A stretch of 24,024 nucleotides of DNA from a virus. Numbering within the stretch: position 1 is the first letter of the stretch; each line of letters opens with the position of its first letter. Shown in pieces: positions 6,558 to 14,115 of this stretch. The stretch lies in the IMG/VR virus record IMGVR_UViG_3300031521_002122, positions 1-24,024 of that record. One strand, given 5' to 3'. Below the pieces are notes generated by a model. That model ran no database searches, was not told the origin of the DNA, and saw only the letters and a list, made by a program, of their open reading frames with translations. The position numbers were made by a program, and so were the translations under genes.

Positions 6558-7310
6558 ATGACAAACGTAATTAACATTCAAACTCAAGACGGGAATTTGA
6601 CCGTCAGCAGCAGAGATGTAGCAGAGCATTTTGAAAAAAAGCATTGCCACGTATTAGATTCAATAGAGAGTTTAAGGGCACAAACGACATCAACCGAAAA
6701 TTCGGTCAATCTTTTTATCGCATCAATTTATACAGATAGCTATGGTAGAGAACAAAAAGAATACCTTTTAACTCGTGATGGATTTACATTAACTGCAATG
6801 GGATTTACTGGAGCAAAGGCTCTCCAATGGAAAATGAAGTACATAGAAGCTTTTAACGAAATGGAACGAGTAATCAAACAATCTTTTGAAAACCTATCAC
6901 CACAACTGCAATTGTTAATCAATATGGAACATCAACAGAAAGAACAGGCAAAAGCTATCACAAAAGTCGAAAACAAGGTAGAAAAGCTTGAGCTTAAGAT
7001 TGAAACATTTTCCAAGCCACTTGAAGAAACTTGGCGTGATGATATGAACAGCATAATCAATGGTTTGTGCAAGCAAAACAATTTAAACTATCAGACATTT
7101 AGAGGCGAATTGTACAATGAATTAGAAATACAAGCAAGCTGCAATCTTAAGGCAAGAGTTAGTAGGTTAAAGGAACGAATGGACAAAGCGGGAGCAAAAT
7201 ACACCGACAGGAAAGCCATAACAAAGCTTCACGTTATAGACCAAGATAACAAACTTAAGTTAATATTCGAGGGAATTGTTAAAAAATATCAAATGAGATA
7301 TTCGGGTTAA
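6558..7310 (+). CDS. rha: Rha family regulatory protein with C-terminal ORF6C domain (antirepressor)
   Basis: 250-residue phage regulatory protein. The N-terminal Rha domain covers residues ~10-108 (SSRDVAEHFEKKHCHVLDSI, the YLLTRDGFTLTAMGFTG core at ~69-85, and WKMKYIEAFNEME). A coiled linker at ~118-150 precedes a C-terminal ORF6C-type domain (~155-250) with SIINGLCKQNNLNYQTFRG. Proteins with this architecture act as antirepressors or modulators of the lysis-lysogeny decision in phages of Gram-positive bacteria and in P22/phi80-like phages. AAGGAGG lies ten bases before the ATG. Operator copies at 6484-6524 lie in the upstream gap. Since the CI-like repressor here has no self-cleavage domain, an antirepressor is a sensible partner. 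Confidence 0.88.
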   Translation: MTNVINIQTQDGNLTVSSRDVAEHFEKKHCHVLDSIESLRAQTTSTENSVNLFIASIYTDSYGREQKEYLLTRDGFTLTAMGFTGAKALQWKMKYIEAFNEMERVIKQSFENLSPQLQLLINMEHQQKEQAKAITKVENKVEKLELKIETFSKPLEETWRDDMNSIINGLCKQNNLNYQTFRGELYNELEIQASCNLKARVSRLKERMDKAGAKYTDRKAITKLHVIDQDNKLKLIFEGIVKKYQMRYSG

Positions 7311-7329
7311 ATCCACAAAGGAGATAAAA

Positions 7330-7476
7330 ATGAGAGTAGATGGTATTAAATCAAATGATGCAATATACATGGCATTTATAACGGTAGCACAACAGATAAA
7401 AGAGAGAGGGGAAAAAGTTAATGAAACAAACGATGAAAACAAATCCGAACAATTCAAACAAGCATGCGAGGCTTAA
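7330..7476 (+). CDS. 48-residue hypothetical protein
   Basis: Small ORF encoding MRVDGIKSNDAIYMAFITVA followed by a charged tail ending KQACEA. AAAGGAG stands seven bases before the ATG, and the ORF fills the gap between rha and the next gene. No family is recognised. The N-terminal half could form an amphipathic helix and the C-terminal half is very hydrophilic. Confidence 0.55.
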   Translation: MRVDGIKSNDAIYMAFITVAQQIKERGEKVNETNDENKSEQFKQACEA

Positions 7477-7500
7477 TATGCTTATAAGTGCGGTGGTTAT

Positions 7501-7719
7501 ATGAAAAAGTCATTAATTATTATCGCATTTTTGATTTTTTACTTAGTGGGGCAAAACGTAGAGAATGCTAACTACGAAAGAACAGCTAGGCAGATGTACC
7601 GAGAAAAGATAAGTGCATATAGGGAATATGATATGAGCATAACGAAAAGTGCCGAAGAAAGAATCCTCGACACTAGCGAAAGAAAACAAAAAGTGAGCGA
7701 CCACTTAAGTTTGAAATAA
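7501..7719 (+). CDS. small secreted or membrane-anchored protein
   Basis: 72-residue protein with MKK followed by a hydrophobic stretch SLIIIAFLIFYLVG (residues 4-17), i.e. a signal peptide or a single membrane anchor, then a charged, helical region rich in Arg/Glu/Ser. The ribosome site is poor (GGTGG four bases upstream). A nine-codon ORF (7478-7504, ATG...TGA) overlaps its start, so translation may depend on coupling. No family is recognised. Confidence 0.5.
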   Translation: MKKSLIIIAFLIFYLVGQNVENANYERTARQMYREKISAYREYDMSITKSAEERILDTSERKQKVSDHLSLK

Positions 7720-7781
7720 TTATATAACAAACAATAGTAAAAGTCAAGCTTGCGAAAATTTATGAGAAAAGGAGAGCGACT

Positions 7782-9818
7782 ATGAGATTACTAAGATTAA
7801 AATTAGAAAACTATCAAGGACTCAAAGAATTTGAACTTAATGCAGATGGTAAGGATGTAATAATTAAGAGTGACAATGGGGGAGGAAAAACAACAGTAGC
7901 AAATGCACTCACATGGTTATTATATGACAAGGCAAGCACTGGGGAAAAAGGGTATACACCAAAAACAACCGATGCAAACGGTGATGAAGTACATTATATG
8001 CACCATAGTGCAGAGGGAATGTTCCAAAAAGATGATGGTAGCATTATTTCATTGAAACGTGATTTTTTTGAAAACTGGCAAAAGGTGAGAGGTAGCAATG
8101 CCGAGAGTTTTAAAGGGCACAACATTGAGCATTATGTAGATGGGGTCCCAGTCAAAGAAAAAGAATACAAAGATATTCTTTCTGACATTTGCGACTCGGA
8201 GCAAGCTATGATGCTGACAATACCAGAATATTTTGCAGATACTATGACATGGCAAAAACGCAGAGAAATACTACTTGATGTTTGTGGTTATATTACAGAC
8301 GAAGATGTTATTAAAAATACAGCTGAACTTGCTGATTTGCCAATTTACCTATTAAAACTAGGAACAACGGATCAATACTACACCGTAGAGGAATATGCAG
8401 CCATAGCAAAATCGAAAAAGGCTGAAATCAACAAGGACCTACAAATGATACCGGCACGCATAGATGAGGCTAAAAAAGCCATGCCAGATGTCGCAGGAAT
8501 AGATGCCGACACCATAGACCACTGGATCATGAATAACGAGCAGGATAAAACTACCCTGGAGCAAGAGCGAAACATGATCGACATAAACCAAACATCATCG
8601 GTGCGAGGGCAACTGGCAGACGTTAAATCATTCATGGCAGAGGATAAGGTCAAATACAACGAAACCCAAGAGAAAGTCAACGAGGAAACACGCAAGGGAA
8701 TACAGACGGGGCAGACCAATATATTTGATACCGAGAACCTAATTAGAGAACTGGGGCATAAGAGGGATAACGTCAAAGACAGGATGCAGAGAATCACACA
8801 GCAGCGAGCAAGCCTGCTAGAAGAATACAACGTGGTACTGGCTCATCAATACATTCCATTTATTGCCCCAGAGATTGCCGACAACTGCCCCACTTGTGGA
8901 CAAGCAATCCCAACCGACCAGATAGAGGATGCAAAGGCAAAGCACACAACAGCAGAGCAATTGCGATTAGAAGAATTTAATCTAGCCAAAAGCCAAAACC
9001 TAGAAAAGATAAATCAAAAAGGCATTACTGAGTGTAGCAAAACACTTATTACAGAACTTCAAGACGAAGTAGACAAGTATGATGCCGAAATTATACGGCT
9101 TACAGAGGTAAAGACCACAGCCACGATCACCATGGAAAACTTGAAGAGCCGAATAGTTGTAGCCGTACCTTTTGAGGACACACCAGAGGGCATAAATTAC
9201 CTAACAAAAATTGCTCGGTTAAACGAAACAATAGAAACTGGTAGCAATAATGCAACCGAGGCTAAAAACGCAATGCAACTCAAAATTGATGTTGTAAATA
9301 AAAATTTAGCAGATCTTCAAGACAAAAAGGCATCAATCCGAATTGCACAAACACAGCAAAAACGAATCGAAGATCTTATGGCTAACGAAAAAGACCTTGC
9401 GAGTCAATATGAGTATATAGACCATGGTGTATGGCTAACAGAGGAATTCACCAGGGCAAAAGCTAAGATGCTGACCGATAAAATTAACAGCAAATTTGAT
9501 ACTATCAGATTTAAACTTTTTGTAACACAGGTCAATGGAGGACAAACAGATACATGTGAAGTCCTAGTGCAGACAACCGAGGGGTTGAAACAGTTTAAAA
9601 AAGCAAATAACGGAGCAAGAATAAACGGTGGAATAGAAATAACCAAGGTATTAAGTGACCACTGGGGAATATCAATGCCACTTATTTTAGACAATTGCGA
9701 AAGTGTTACTAGAATACAACCAACAACAGCACAACAGATAAGAATGTATGTAAACGAGGCTTATCCACAGCTTACAATAGAAACGGAGCGATCATTGAAA
9801 GTAGTAAAAGGAGCATAG
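7782..9818 (+). CDS. SbcC/Rad50-like ATPase with zinc hook
   Basis: 678-residue SMC-like ATPase. The N-terminal half-domain starts LRLKLENYQGLKEFEL and has a P-loop SDNGGGKTT (residues 30-38). Long coiled-coil arms (~200-560) flank a zinc-hook motif NCPTCGQAIP with C369 and C372, which dimerises the arm tips in Rad50/SbcC. The C-terminal half-domain ends with a Walker-B-like LILDN (~633-637), in which the usual second acidic residue (DE) is Asn. It is shorter than cellular SbcC (about 1,000 residues) and no SbcD nuclease gene is next to it. It stands just before RecT, so a role in processing DNA ends for phage recombination or replication is likely. GGAGAG lies seven bases before the ATG. A short A/T-rich gap without obvious promoter precedes it. 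Confidence 0.85.
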   Translation: MRLLRLKLENYQGLKEFELNADGKDVIIKSDNGGGKTTVANALTWLLYDKASTGEKGYTPKTTDANGDEVHYMHHSAEGMFQKDDGSIISLKRDFFENWQKVRGSNAESFKGHNIEHYVDGVPVKEKEYKDILSDICDSEQAMMLTIPEYFADTMTWQKRREILLDVCGYITDEDVIKNTAELADLPIYLLKLGTTDQYYTVEEYAAIAKSKKAEINKDLQMIPARIDEAKKAMPDVAGIDADTIDHWIMNNEQDKTTLEQERNMIDINQTSSVRGQLADVKSFMAEDKVKYNETQEKVNEETRKGIQTGQTNIFDTENLIRELGHKRDNVKDRMQRITQQRASLLEEYNVVLAHQYIPFIAPEIADNCPTCGQAIPTDQIEDAKAKHTTAEQLRLEEFNLAKSQNLEKINQKGITECSKTLITELQDEVDKYDAEIIRLTEVKTTATITMENLKSRIVVAVPFEDTPEGINYLTKIARLNETIETGSNNATEAKNAMQLKIDVVNKNLADLQDKKASIRIAQTQQKRIEDLMANEKDLASQYEYIDHGVWLTEEFTRAKAKMLTDKINSKFDTIRFKLFVTQVNGGQTDTCEVLVQTTEGLKQFKKANNGARINGGIEITKVLSDHWGISMPLILDNCESVTRIQPTTAQQIRMYVNEAYPQLTIETERSLKVVKGA

Positions 9819-9840
9819 CATTCAGCTTACCAAGTAATTA

Positions 9841-9902
9841 TCCAAAATAGAAATATATTGCTTGACTAATTCCATAATAGATAGTAATATATCCATAATG
9901 GA
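9841..9902 (+). promoter_or_regulatory. operator array of three dyads upstream of recT
   Basis: TCCAAAATAGA (9841-9851), TCCATAATAGA (9871-9881) and TCCATAATGGA (9892-9902), spaced 30 and 21 bases. The last is a perfect dyad around a central A and is the best single example of the motif. The middle copy lies in the promoter spacer and the last copy directly after the -10, both positions where binding should repress. Confidence 0.65.
9862..9890 (+). promoter_or_regulatory. promoter for recT and the replication genes
   Basis: TTGACT (9862-9867), 17-base spacer, TAATAT (9885-9890). This internal promoter separates the SbcC-like gene from recT. It has the same operator-in-spacer arrangement as the promoter at 6170-6198. 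Confidence 0.75.
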
Positions 9903-9938
9903 AAGTCCATTAAAAATAAAAAACGGAGGAATCAAAAA

Positions 9939-10892
9939 ATGAGCGAACAAAAGCAAGCACTGACAATGAAACAAGAAACAGCCGACAAGGTAGCCGACAA
10001 AGTAAAGATACTGGTACAACAGGGGGAACTTTTCGTACCAAGTAATTACTCACCAGACAACGCACTGAAGAGTGCATGGCTGATCCTGCAAAACACCGAG
10101 GATATGAACAAGAAAAAGGCATTAGAGGTTTGCACCCCGGACAGCATAGCAAACAGCTTATTCTCAATGGTAATACAAGGACTTAACCCAGATAAAAAGC
10201 AATGCTATTTCATAGTTTATGGCAACCAACTACAAATGCAACGTTCATATTTTGGTAGTATAGCAGTAGCAAAAATGGCGAACCCAAAGGTTGACGACAT
10301 CATCGGTGACATAGTATACGATGGTGACGAAGTCGTCTACGAGAAACGCAGAGGAAAGACCATAATAACCAAGCACACGCAAGTCCTTGAGAACATCGAC
10401 AGGACAAAGTTAAAGGCTGCATACGCATCGGTGCTTTATACAGACGGCACAGAGGAAAGCATTATTATGACAATGGATCAGATAAAGCAATCTTGGAAAC
10501 AAAGCAAAACGTACCCAGTAGATGATAAAGGTGGGTTAAAAGCGACTAGCACTCACGCAAAGTTCACCGAAGAAATGGCGAAAAAGACGGTCATAAACAA
10601 AATAGCCAAGATGATTATTAACACATCGGATGACAGTACCCTGCTCGGTGCTTTTAATAAGACGGAGGACATCATCATCGAAAGCGAGGCTAATGCACGA
10701 ATTGAGGAGAATGCGAACAAGCAAAGCCTAGACATTGACCTCGGAGCACCAAGAGAAGATGACGGTCCAGTAATAGATATAGACCTCGACACAGGCGAAA
10801 TCATCAAGCCAGAGCAGGAAGAACAAGCACAAGATCAAAACGATGACAACAGTCAAATCCAAATGGAAGAGCCACAAAAAGCAGACTTCTAA
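9939..10892 (+). CDS. recT: RecT family single-strand annealing protein
   Basis: 317-residue recombinase that anneals complementary single strands in phage recombination. The central RecT domain spans residues ~40-240, with VIQGLNPDKKQCYFIVYGNQ and QMQRSYFGSIAVAK (~75-115) as conserved segments, and KFTEEMAKKTVINKIAKMII (~205-225). The C-terminal tail is acidic and low in complexity (EDDGPVIDIDLDTGEI and more), as in many RecT/Bet proteins. GGAGG lies about nine bases before the ATG. No RecE/YqaJ exonuclease gene is next to it; the neighbours are the SbcC-like ATPase and an MBL-fold protein. Confidence 0.95.
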   Translation: MSEQKQALTMKQETADKVADKVKILVQQGELFVPSNYSPDNALKSAWLILQNTEDMNKKKALEVCTPDSIANSLFSMVIQGLNPDKKQCYFIVYGNQLQMQRSYFGSIAVAKMANPKVDDIIGDIVYDGDEVVYEKRRGKTIITKHTQVLENIDRTKLKAAYASVLYTDGTEESIIMTMDQIKQSWKQSKTYPVDDKGGLKATSTHAKFTEEMAKKTVINKIAKMIINTSDDSTLLGAFNKTEDIIIESEANARIEENANKQSLDIDLGAPREDDGPVIDIDLDTGEIIKPEQEEQAQDQNDDNSQIQMEEPQKADF

Positions 10893-10907
10893 GCAAAGAA
10901 CATATCA

Positions 10908-10933
10908 AGGGGCAAAGGGAAACCAATGCCCCT
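10908..10933 (+). other. stem-loop between recT and the MBL-fold gene
   Basis: AGGGGCA (10908-10914) pairs with TGCCCCT (10927-10933) around a 12-base loop. The following AATTAAAAAT has no proper T-run, so it is at best a weak terminator; an RNA processing or stability element is equally possible. Confidence 0.4.
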
Positions 10934-10966
10934 AATTAAAAATACAGGAAGAGGAGGTTGCAACCG

Positions 10967-11668
10967 ATGGAAATCAAGCCGATTGCTAGTGGTTCGACTG
11001 GCAACTGTTACTATGTTAGTGATGGTTTCACCAACATCCTGCTTGATGCAGGAATACCAATGAAAAAAATTCAACAGGCAATCAACTTTAAATTATCCAC
11101 AATAGCAGCCACACTAATAACCCACAGGCACAACGACCATAGTAAGGCAGTAAAAGACCTAGTAAAAGCCGGGGTTGATGTTTATTCTAACAAAGATACA
11201 CAAACCCATTGTGGCATTGAAAACCACCACAGGGGGCATATTTTGACACCAAATAGACAGATAGAGATCGGCACATTTATCATAATGCCTTTTGAGGCAA
11301 TACATGACGTGCCGAACTTCGGATACATCATTTATAGCAGAATGACCAAGGAGAAGTTATTATATTTGACCGATAGCATGTACAACCCAGTAAAAGTGCC
11401 GGGGTTAACACACATCATCATGGAAACCAACTGGGATGAGGACACCATCAATCTAAACGTGGAGATCGGCAGAATCCACAAGGCATACAAAAATAGAACG
11501 ATGATGACCCACATGTCCATAGATACGGCAGTAAATATGCTCAAGGCAAATGACATGAGTCAAGTGCAACAAATATACCTATGTCACATGAGTGACAACA
11601 ATGCATTAGAGCAAGAATTCAAAGACAGAATAGCTAAAGCGACCGGGGTTGAAATAATAGTGTGTTAA
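10967..11668 (+). CDS. metallo-beta-lactamase-fold hydrolase, phage recombination cluster
   Basis: 233-residue MBL-fold protein of the YycJ-like kind. It shows the metal motif HRHNDH (H53, H55, D57, H58), an N-terminal SGSTGNCYYV (residues 8-17), a later metal-ligand Asp in YLTDS, and a C-terminal LCHMSDNN. Related enzymes include DNA and RNA nucleases, so it could supply the nuclease needed by the neighbouring RecT and SbcC-like proteins; that is inference from context. The ATG at 10967 has AGGAGG nine bases upstream; the upstream in-frame TTG at 10958 abuts the ribosome site and is rejected. Confidence 0.85.
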   Translation: MEIKPIASGSTGNCYYVSDGFTNILLDAGIPMKKIQQAINFKLSTIAATLITHRHNDHSKAVKDLVKAGVDVYSNKDTQTHCGIENHHRGHILTPNRQIEIGTFIIMPFEAIHDVPNFGYIIYSRMTKEKLLYLTDSMYNPVKVPGLTHIIMETNWDEDTINLNVEIGRIHKAYKNRTMMTHMSIDTAVNMLKANDMSQVQQIYLCHMSDNNALEQEFKDRIAKATGVEIIVC

Positions 11669-11679
11669 GGAGGGGAAAT

Positions 11680-11886
11680 ATGGTTGACAAAGACGGCATA
11701 TTCACAATAAATGTGAGGAAATGCCTACGGTGTGGAAGATTACTAACGAGCGCCGATGCAGTGAAAGACGGATACGGTCACATTTGTAAACAAAAGGCAC
11801 AAGAAGAGCAAACATTAAAAAAACCAATGACAGGACAATTCAGCATATTCCACTACACTAACGATGAGGAGGAAAATAAAGCATGA
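11680..11886 (+). CDS. small Cys-containing protein, DUF6011-like
   Basis: 68-residue protein with CLRCGRLLTSADAVKDGYGH then IC: a CxxC...GYGxxC pattern typical of DUF6011-type phage proteins, probably binding zinc. The C-terminal half is polar. AAGGAGGGG lies about six bases before the ATG at 11680. The next gene starts in an ATGA overlap with its stop. Confidence 0.6.
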   Translation: MVDKDGIFTINVRKCLRCGRLLTSADAVKDGYGHICKQKAQEEQTLKKPMTGQFSIFHYTNDEEENKA

Positions 11887-12170
11887 AACACATAATGACA
11901 AAGGTGACATCACTAAAAGGCGATGCAAAAGTTGACGAAATATACTCGAATCTTATAGGGCAAAAATGCGAGGTTCAAAATACAAATAATGGCTATGGGT
12001 ATCCCTTTCAAGTAGGATACCCATTACTTGTGCAAATAAACGGAAAGAACTACCATACATCAACAATGCAGAACATGGAAGAAACAGAAACCACACTGAC
12101 CGTTACAACCAAGAACACCGTGTACTCGATGATGAAAGTGGAAGAGCAGGAGGACGTGATCCATGAATAG
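11883..12170 (+). CDS. hypothetical protein in the recT-ssb operon
   Basis: 95-residue protein without a recognised family. It contains an aromatic Gly-rich stretch NGYGYPFQVGYPLLVQI (residues ~36-52) that looks like beta strands, and is otherwise polar. The start overlaps the previous stop (ATGA) and the end overlaps the next start by eight bases, so it belongs to one translationally coupled unit. Confidence 0.6.
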   Translation: MKHIMTKVTSLKGDAKVDEIYSNLIGQKCEVQNTNNGYGYPFQVGYPLLVQINGKNYHTSTMQNMEETETTLTVTTKNTVYSMMKVEEQEDVIHE

Positions 12171-12345
12171 TTACAAAGACTCAAGAGGAGCATTATACGT
12201 TGATTGTAGCGAATGCGAACGAGGCGGAAACGGAGCAGACCAAGACAAATGCTCCTGCGGGGGCAGGGTTAAGAAATCAAAGAAAACTGGTTGTTTCAGT
12301 GGCACGTTGATGGAAAAATACACGGTGGAGGTTGATAAATTATGA
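12163..12345 (+). CDS. small Cys-rich protein, possible zinc ribbon
   Basis: 60-residue protein with cysteines in CSECERGG and KCSCGG (residues ~15-33), a likely four-Cys metal site, and a basic KKSKK patch. AGGAGG lies nine bases before the ATG. No family is recognised. It overlaps both neighbours, the next in an ATGA. Confidence 0.6.
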   Translation: MNSYKDSRGALYVDCSECERGGNGADQDKCSCGGRVKKSKKTGCFSGTLMEKYTVEVDKL

Positions 12346-12749
12346 AAAAATATTCATGGAATTTTAATCAAGATGATGAAATATGGAAAAATGATGATGA
12401 AGATAGCATCGAAGAATGTATTGCGAAAGCCAAACAGGAAATTTTAGATTGTAATTATAGTGAAGATGAGATACCAAGGTTAATTTTTATTGGTGAAAAT
12501 ATAGAATTTGTACCTTGCGTTGATATTGATTTAATGCTTGAAAATATCGAAGAACAAGCAAACGATCATTGTGGTGAAGTGGGATATGAATGGGAGGCAT
12601 ACAACCACAAGAAGTTTGATGAAACAGAGGAATTGCAGGATAAAATCAATAAAGTGGTACATGAGTGGATGAAAAAGTATGAATATTATCCTAATTTTTA
12701 TAGTATTGAAAACATCAAGGAATATTGGTTGGAGGATGTAAAATGCTAA
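12342..12749 (+). CDS. acidic hypothetical protein
   Basis: 135-residue strongly acidic protein (many Asp/Glu in NQDDEIWKNDDEDSIEE), with several Tyr/Trp near the C-terminus. Such highly acidic small phage proteins are sometimes DNA mimics or inhibitors, but no family is recognised. Its codons favour T and A at third positions more than those of the flanking recT and ssb genes, hinting at separate acquisition. It overlaps the ssb start by seven bases. Confidence 0.6.
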   Translation: MKKYSWNFNQDDEIWKNDDEDSIEECIAKAKQEILDCNYSEDEIPRLIFIGENIEFVPCVDIDLMLENIEEQANDHCGEVGYEWEAYNHKKFDETEELQDKINKVVHEWMKKYEYYPNFYSIENIKEYWLEDVKC

Positions 12750-13168
12750 ATAAGGTTTTATTGATGGGTCGTATGGTGCGTGACCCGGAACTTAAATACA
12801 CAGGAACTAACGTGCCAGTTTGTAGCTTTTCAATTGCAGTAGATAGACAGTTTGTAAAACAAGGAGAGCAACGACAGGCAGACTTTATCAACATAGTAAC
12901 ATGGAGGAATACAGCAGAATTCGTGTCAAAGTATTTCACCAAGGGGCAAATGATAAACGTTTGTGGCGCTCTGCAGACACGAACATGGGATGACGACCAA
13001 GGGGTAAAGCACTACGCAACGGAAGTGATGGCAGACGAGATAAACTTTTGTGGGGATAAAGGACAGGCAGCCACAGGGGGACCAGGTGCAGGGGCAGGAG
13101 CAGGCTATCAACAACAGCCGAATGATGGGTTTGCCCCAGTAGACACAGACGATGATCTGCCTTTTTAA
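12743..13168 (+). CDS. ssb: single-stranded DNA-binding protein
   Basis: 141-residue SSB. It starts MLNKVLLMGRMVRDPELKYT, has an OB-fold to residue ~105 with FINIVTWRNTAEFVSKYF, a Gly/Ala/Gln-rich linker (~110-130) and the C-terminal DDLPF tip that recruits partner proteins. The ATG at 12743 has GGAGG seven bases upstream. It should protect single strands in replication and work with RecT. Confidence 0.95.
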   Translation: MLNKVLLMGRMVRDPELKYTGTNVPVCSFSIAVDRQFVKQGEQRQADFINIVTWRNTAEFVSKYFTKGQMINVCGALQTRTWDDDQGVKHYATEVMADEINFCGDKGQAATGGPGAGAGAGYQQQPNDGFAPVDTDDDLPF

Positions 13169-13205
13169 GCAAGGCAGAAATACATAGGATAGAGGTGTAG
13201 TGGTT

Positions 13206-14003
13206 TTGGCAGACGTTAAATGGATAAAAATAGTTGTTGACGTTTTCGATGATGAAAAAATAAAGTACATAGAAACATTACCTAATGGAGATGCAATTAT
13301 TGTGATTTGGTTTAAAATAATTTGTCTCGCAGGAAAAAGTAACAGCAATGGATTTTTGATGATGACAAGCAAAATGCCTTACACAGAGGAAATACTATCC
13401 TCAATGTTTGGTAGGGATATAAAGTTACTAAGACTAGCACTAATGACCTTTGAAAACCTTGATATGATTGAATTTATTGACAACAAAATATATTTGTCAA
13501 AGTGGGAAAAACACCAAAATATAGAGGGATTGGATAAGGTCCGAGAACAATCACGATTAAGAGCAGAAAAGTATAGAAATAAGAACAAAAACGCAAATAA
13601 TAACGTTACTAATAACGTGACAGAACCGTTACTAATAACGCAAGGTAACGGTACAGAAGTAGAAGAAGAAATAGAAGTAGATAAAGACTTAGATATAGAT
13701 CTAGAATCAGAGAAAGAGCAAGAAGAAGATCTAGATCTTAAACCCCCAAAAGCCATTCAATCCATTTCAGAAATATGCATTCAGTACCTTGGAGATGCAA
13801 CTGGAATACACACCATGAACGTTCAAGGCTACATGGACACATACGGTGCAGGGTTTGTAATGCACATCTTGAATGACATTAAGCCAAAGGGCGACACAAT
13901 TATGTTGTCGCAGCTCATGATAAGATTTAACGAGATTGCGAACAACAACATACAGACGGTGGACGAATACATAGATTTTTATAAATTTAACAGGAGGAAC
14001 TAA
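13206..14003 (+). CDS. phage replisome organizer (Phage_rep_org_N type)
   Basis: 265-residue replication initiator. Residues 1-~115 match the N-terminal domain of phage replisome organizers: MADVKWIKIVVDVFDDEKIK, then LPNGDAIIVIWFKIICLAGK and LSKWEKHQN. Then follows an Asn/Thr-rich and acidic linker (~125-180) and a DnaD-like C-terminal domain (~185-255) that should recruit the helicase loader or helicase. The conserved MADVKWIKI start indicates TTG at 13206 (GAGGTG eight bases before) rather than the GTG at 13200. The DNA encoding the linker holds the repeats listed separately as a candidate origin. Confidence 0.9.
   Translation: MADVKWIKIVVDVFDDEKIKYIETLPNGDAIIVIWFKIICLAGKSNSNGFLMMTSKMPYTEEILSSMFGRDIKLLRLALMTFENLDMIEFIDNKIYLSKWEKHQNIEGLDKVREQSRLRAEKYRNKNKNANNNVTNNVTEPLLITQGNGTEVEEEIEVDKDLDIDLESEKEQEEDLDLKPPKAIQSISEICIQYLGDATGIHTMNVQGYMDTYGAGFVMHILNDIKPKGDTIMLSQLMIRFNEIANNNIQTVDEYIDFYKFNRRN
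13598..13650. repeat. iteron-like cluster, candidate phage replication origin
   Basis: CGTTACTAATAACG occurs twice exactly (13604-13617 and 13627-13640), 23 bases apart. Each is itself an inverted repeat CGTTA/TAACG. Further TAACG copies are at 13601-13605 and 13646-13650, giving six CGTTA/TAACG elements in 53 bases. A long A/G-rich, A/T-rich stretch follows (13651-13740). Several phages of Gram-positive bacteria carry the origin inside the initiator gene in this way. Confidence 0.55.
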
Positions 14004-14004
14004 A

Positions 14005-14115
14005 ATGCAGAAACCAAACAAAGGTCAGCAATGGAAAAGAGCCATGAAAGACCTAGACAACGGAAAGAATAGGAGCAAGAGCAGGACTCGAAAAAAAGGA
14101 GGTCCCAAGAAATGA
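14005..14115 (+). CDS. 36-residue basic peptide
   Basis: Very basic small protein (MQKPNKGQQWKRAMKDLDNG, then an Arg/Lys/Ser-rich tail ending RKKGGPKK). AGGAGG lies nine bases before the ATG and the stop overlaps the next start in an ATGA, which strongly supports translation. Charge suggests nucleic-acid binding; no family is recognised. Confidence 0.6.
   Translation: MQKPNKGQQWKRAMKDLDNGKNRSKSRTRKKGGPKK

Noticed and set aside
8378-8830. 150-codon open frame on the minus strand within the SbcC-like gene
   Set aside because: It is antisense to a well-supported ATPase gene, its product is Ser/Cys/Leu-rich as expected from the complement of a Glu/Lys/Ala-rich frame, and it has no ribosome site.
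10908-10933. Strong intrinsic terminator after recT
   Set aside because: The stem is fair but no T-run follows, and the operon continues with a strong ribosome site; kept only as a stem-loop.
12926-13372. Overlapping minus-strand frames across ssb and the replisome organizer start
   Set aside because: They are antisense to strongly supported genes and rich in Leu/Pro/Cys/His, typical of shadows.
13660-13740. Repetitive AGAAGTAGAAGAAG-type stretch considered as a tandem repeat or CRISPR-like array
   Set aside because: There are no regular repeats and spacers; it codes for an acidic linker of the replisome organizer. It may still help origin unwinding.
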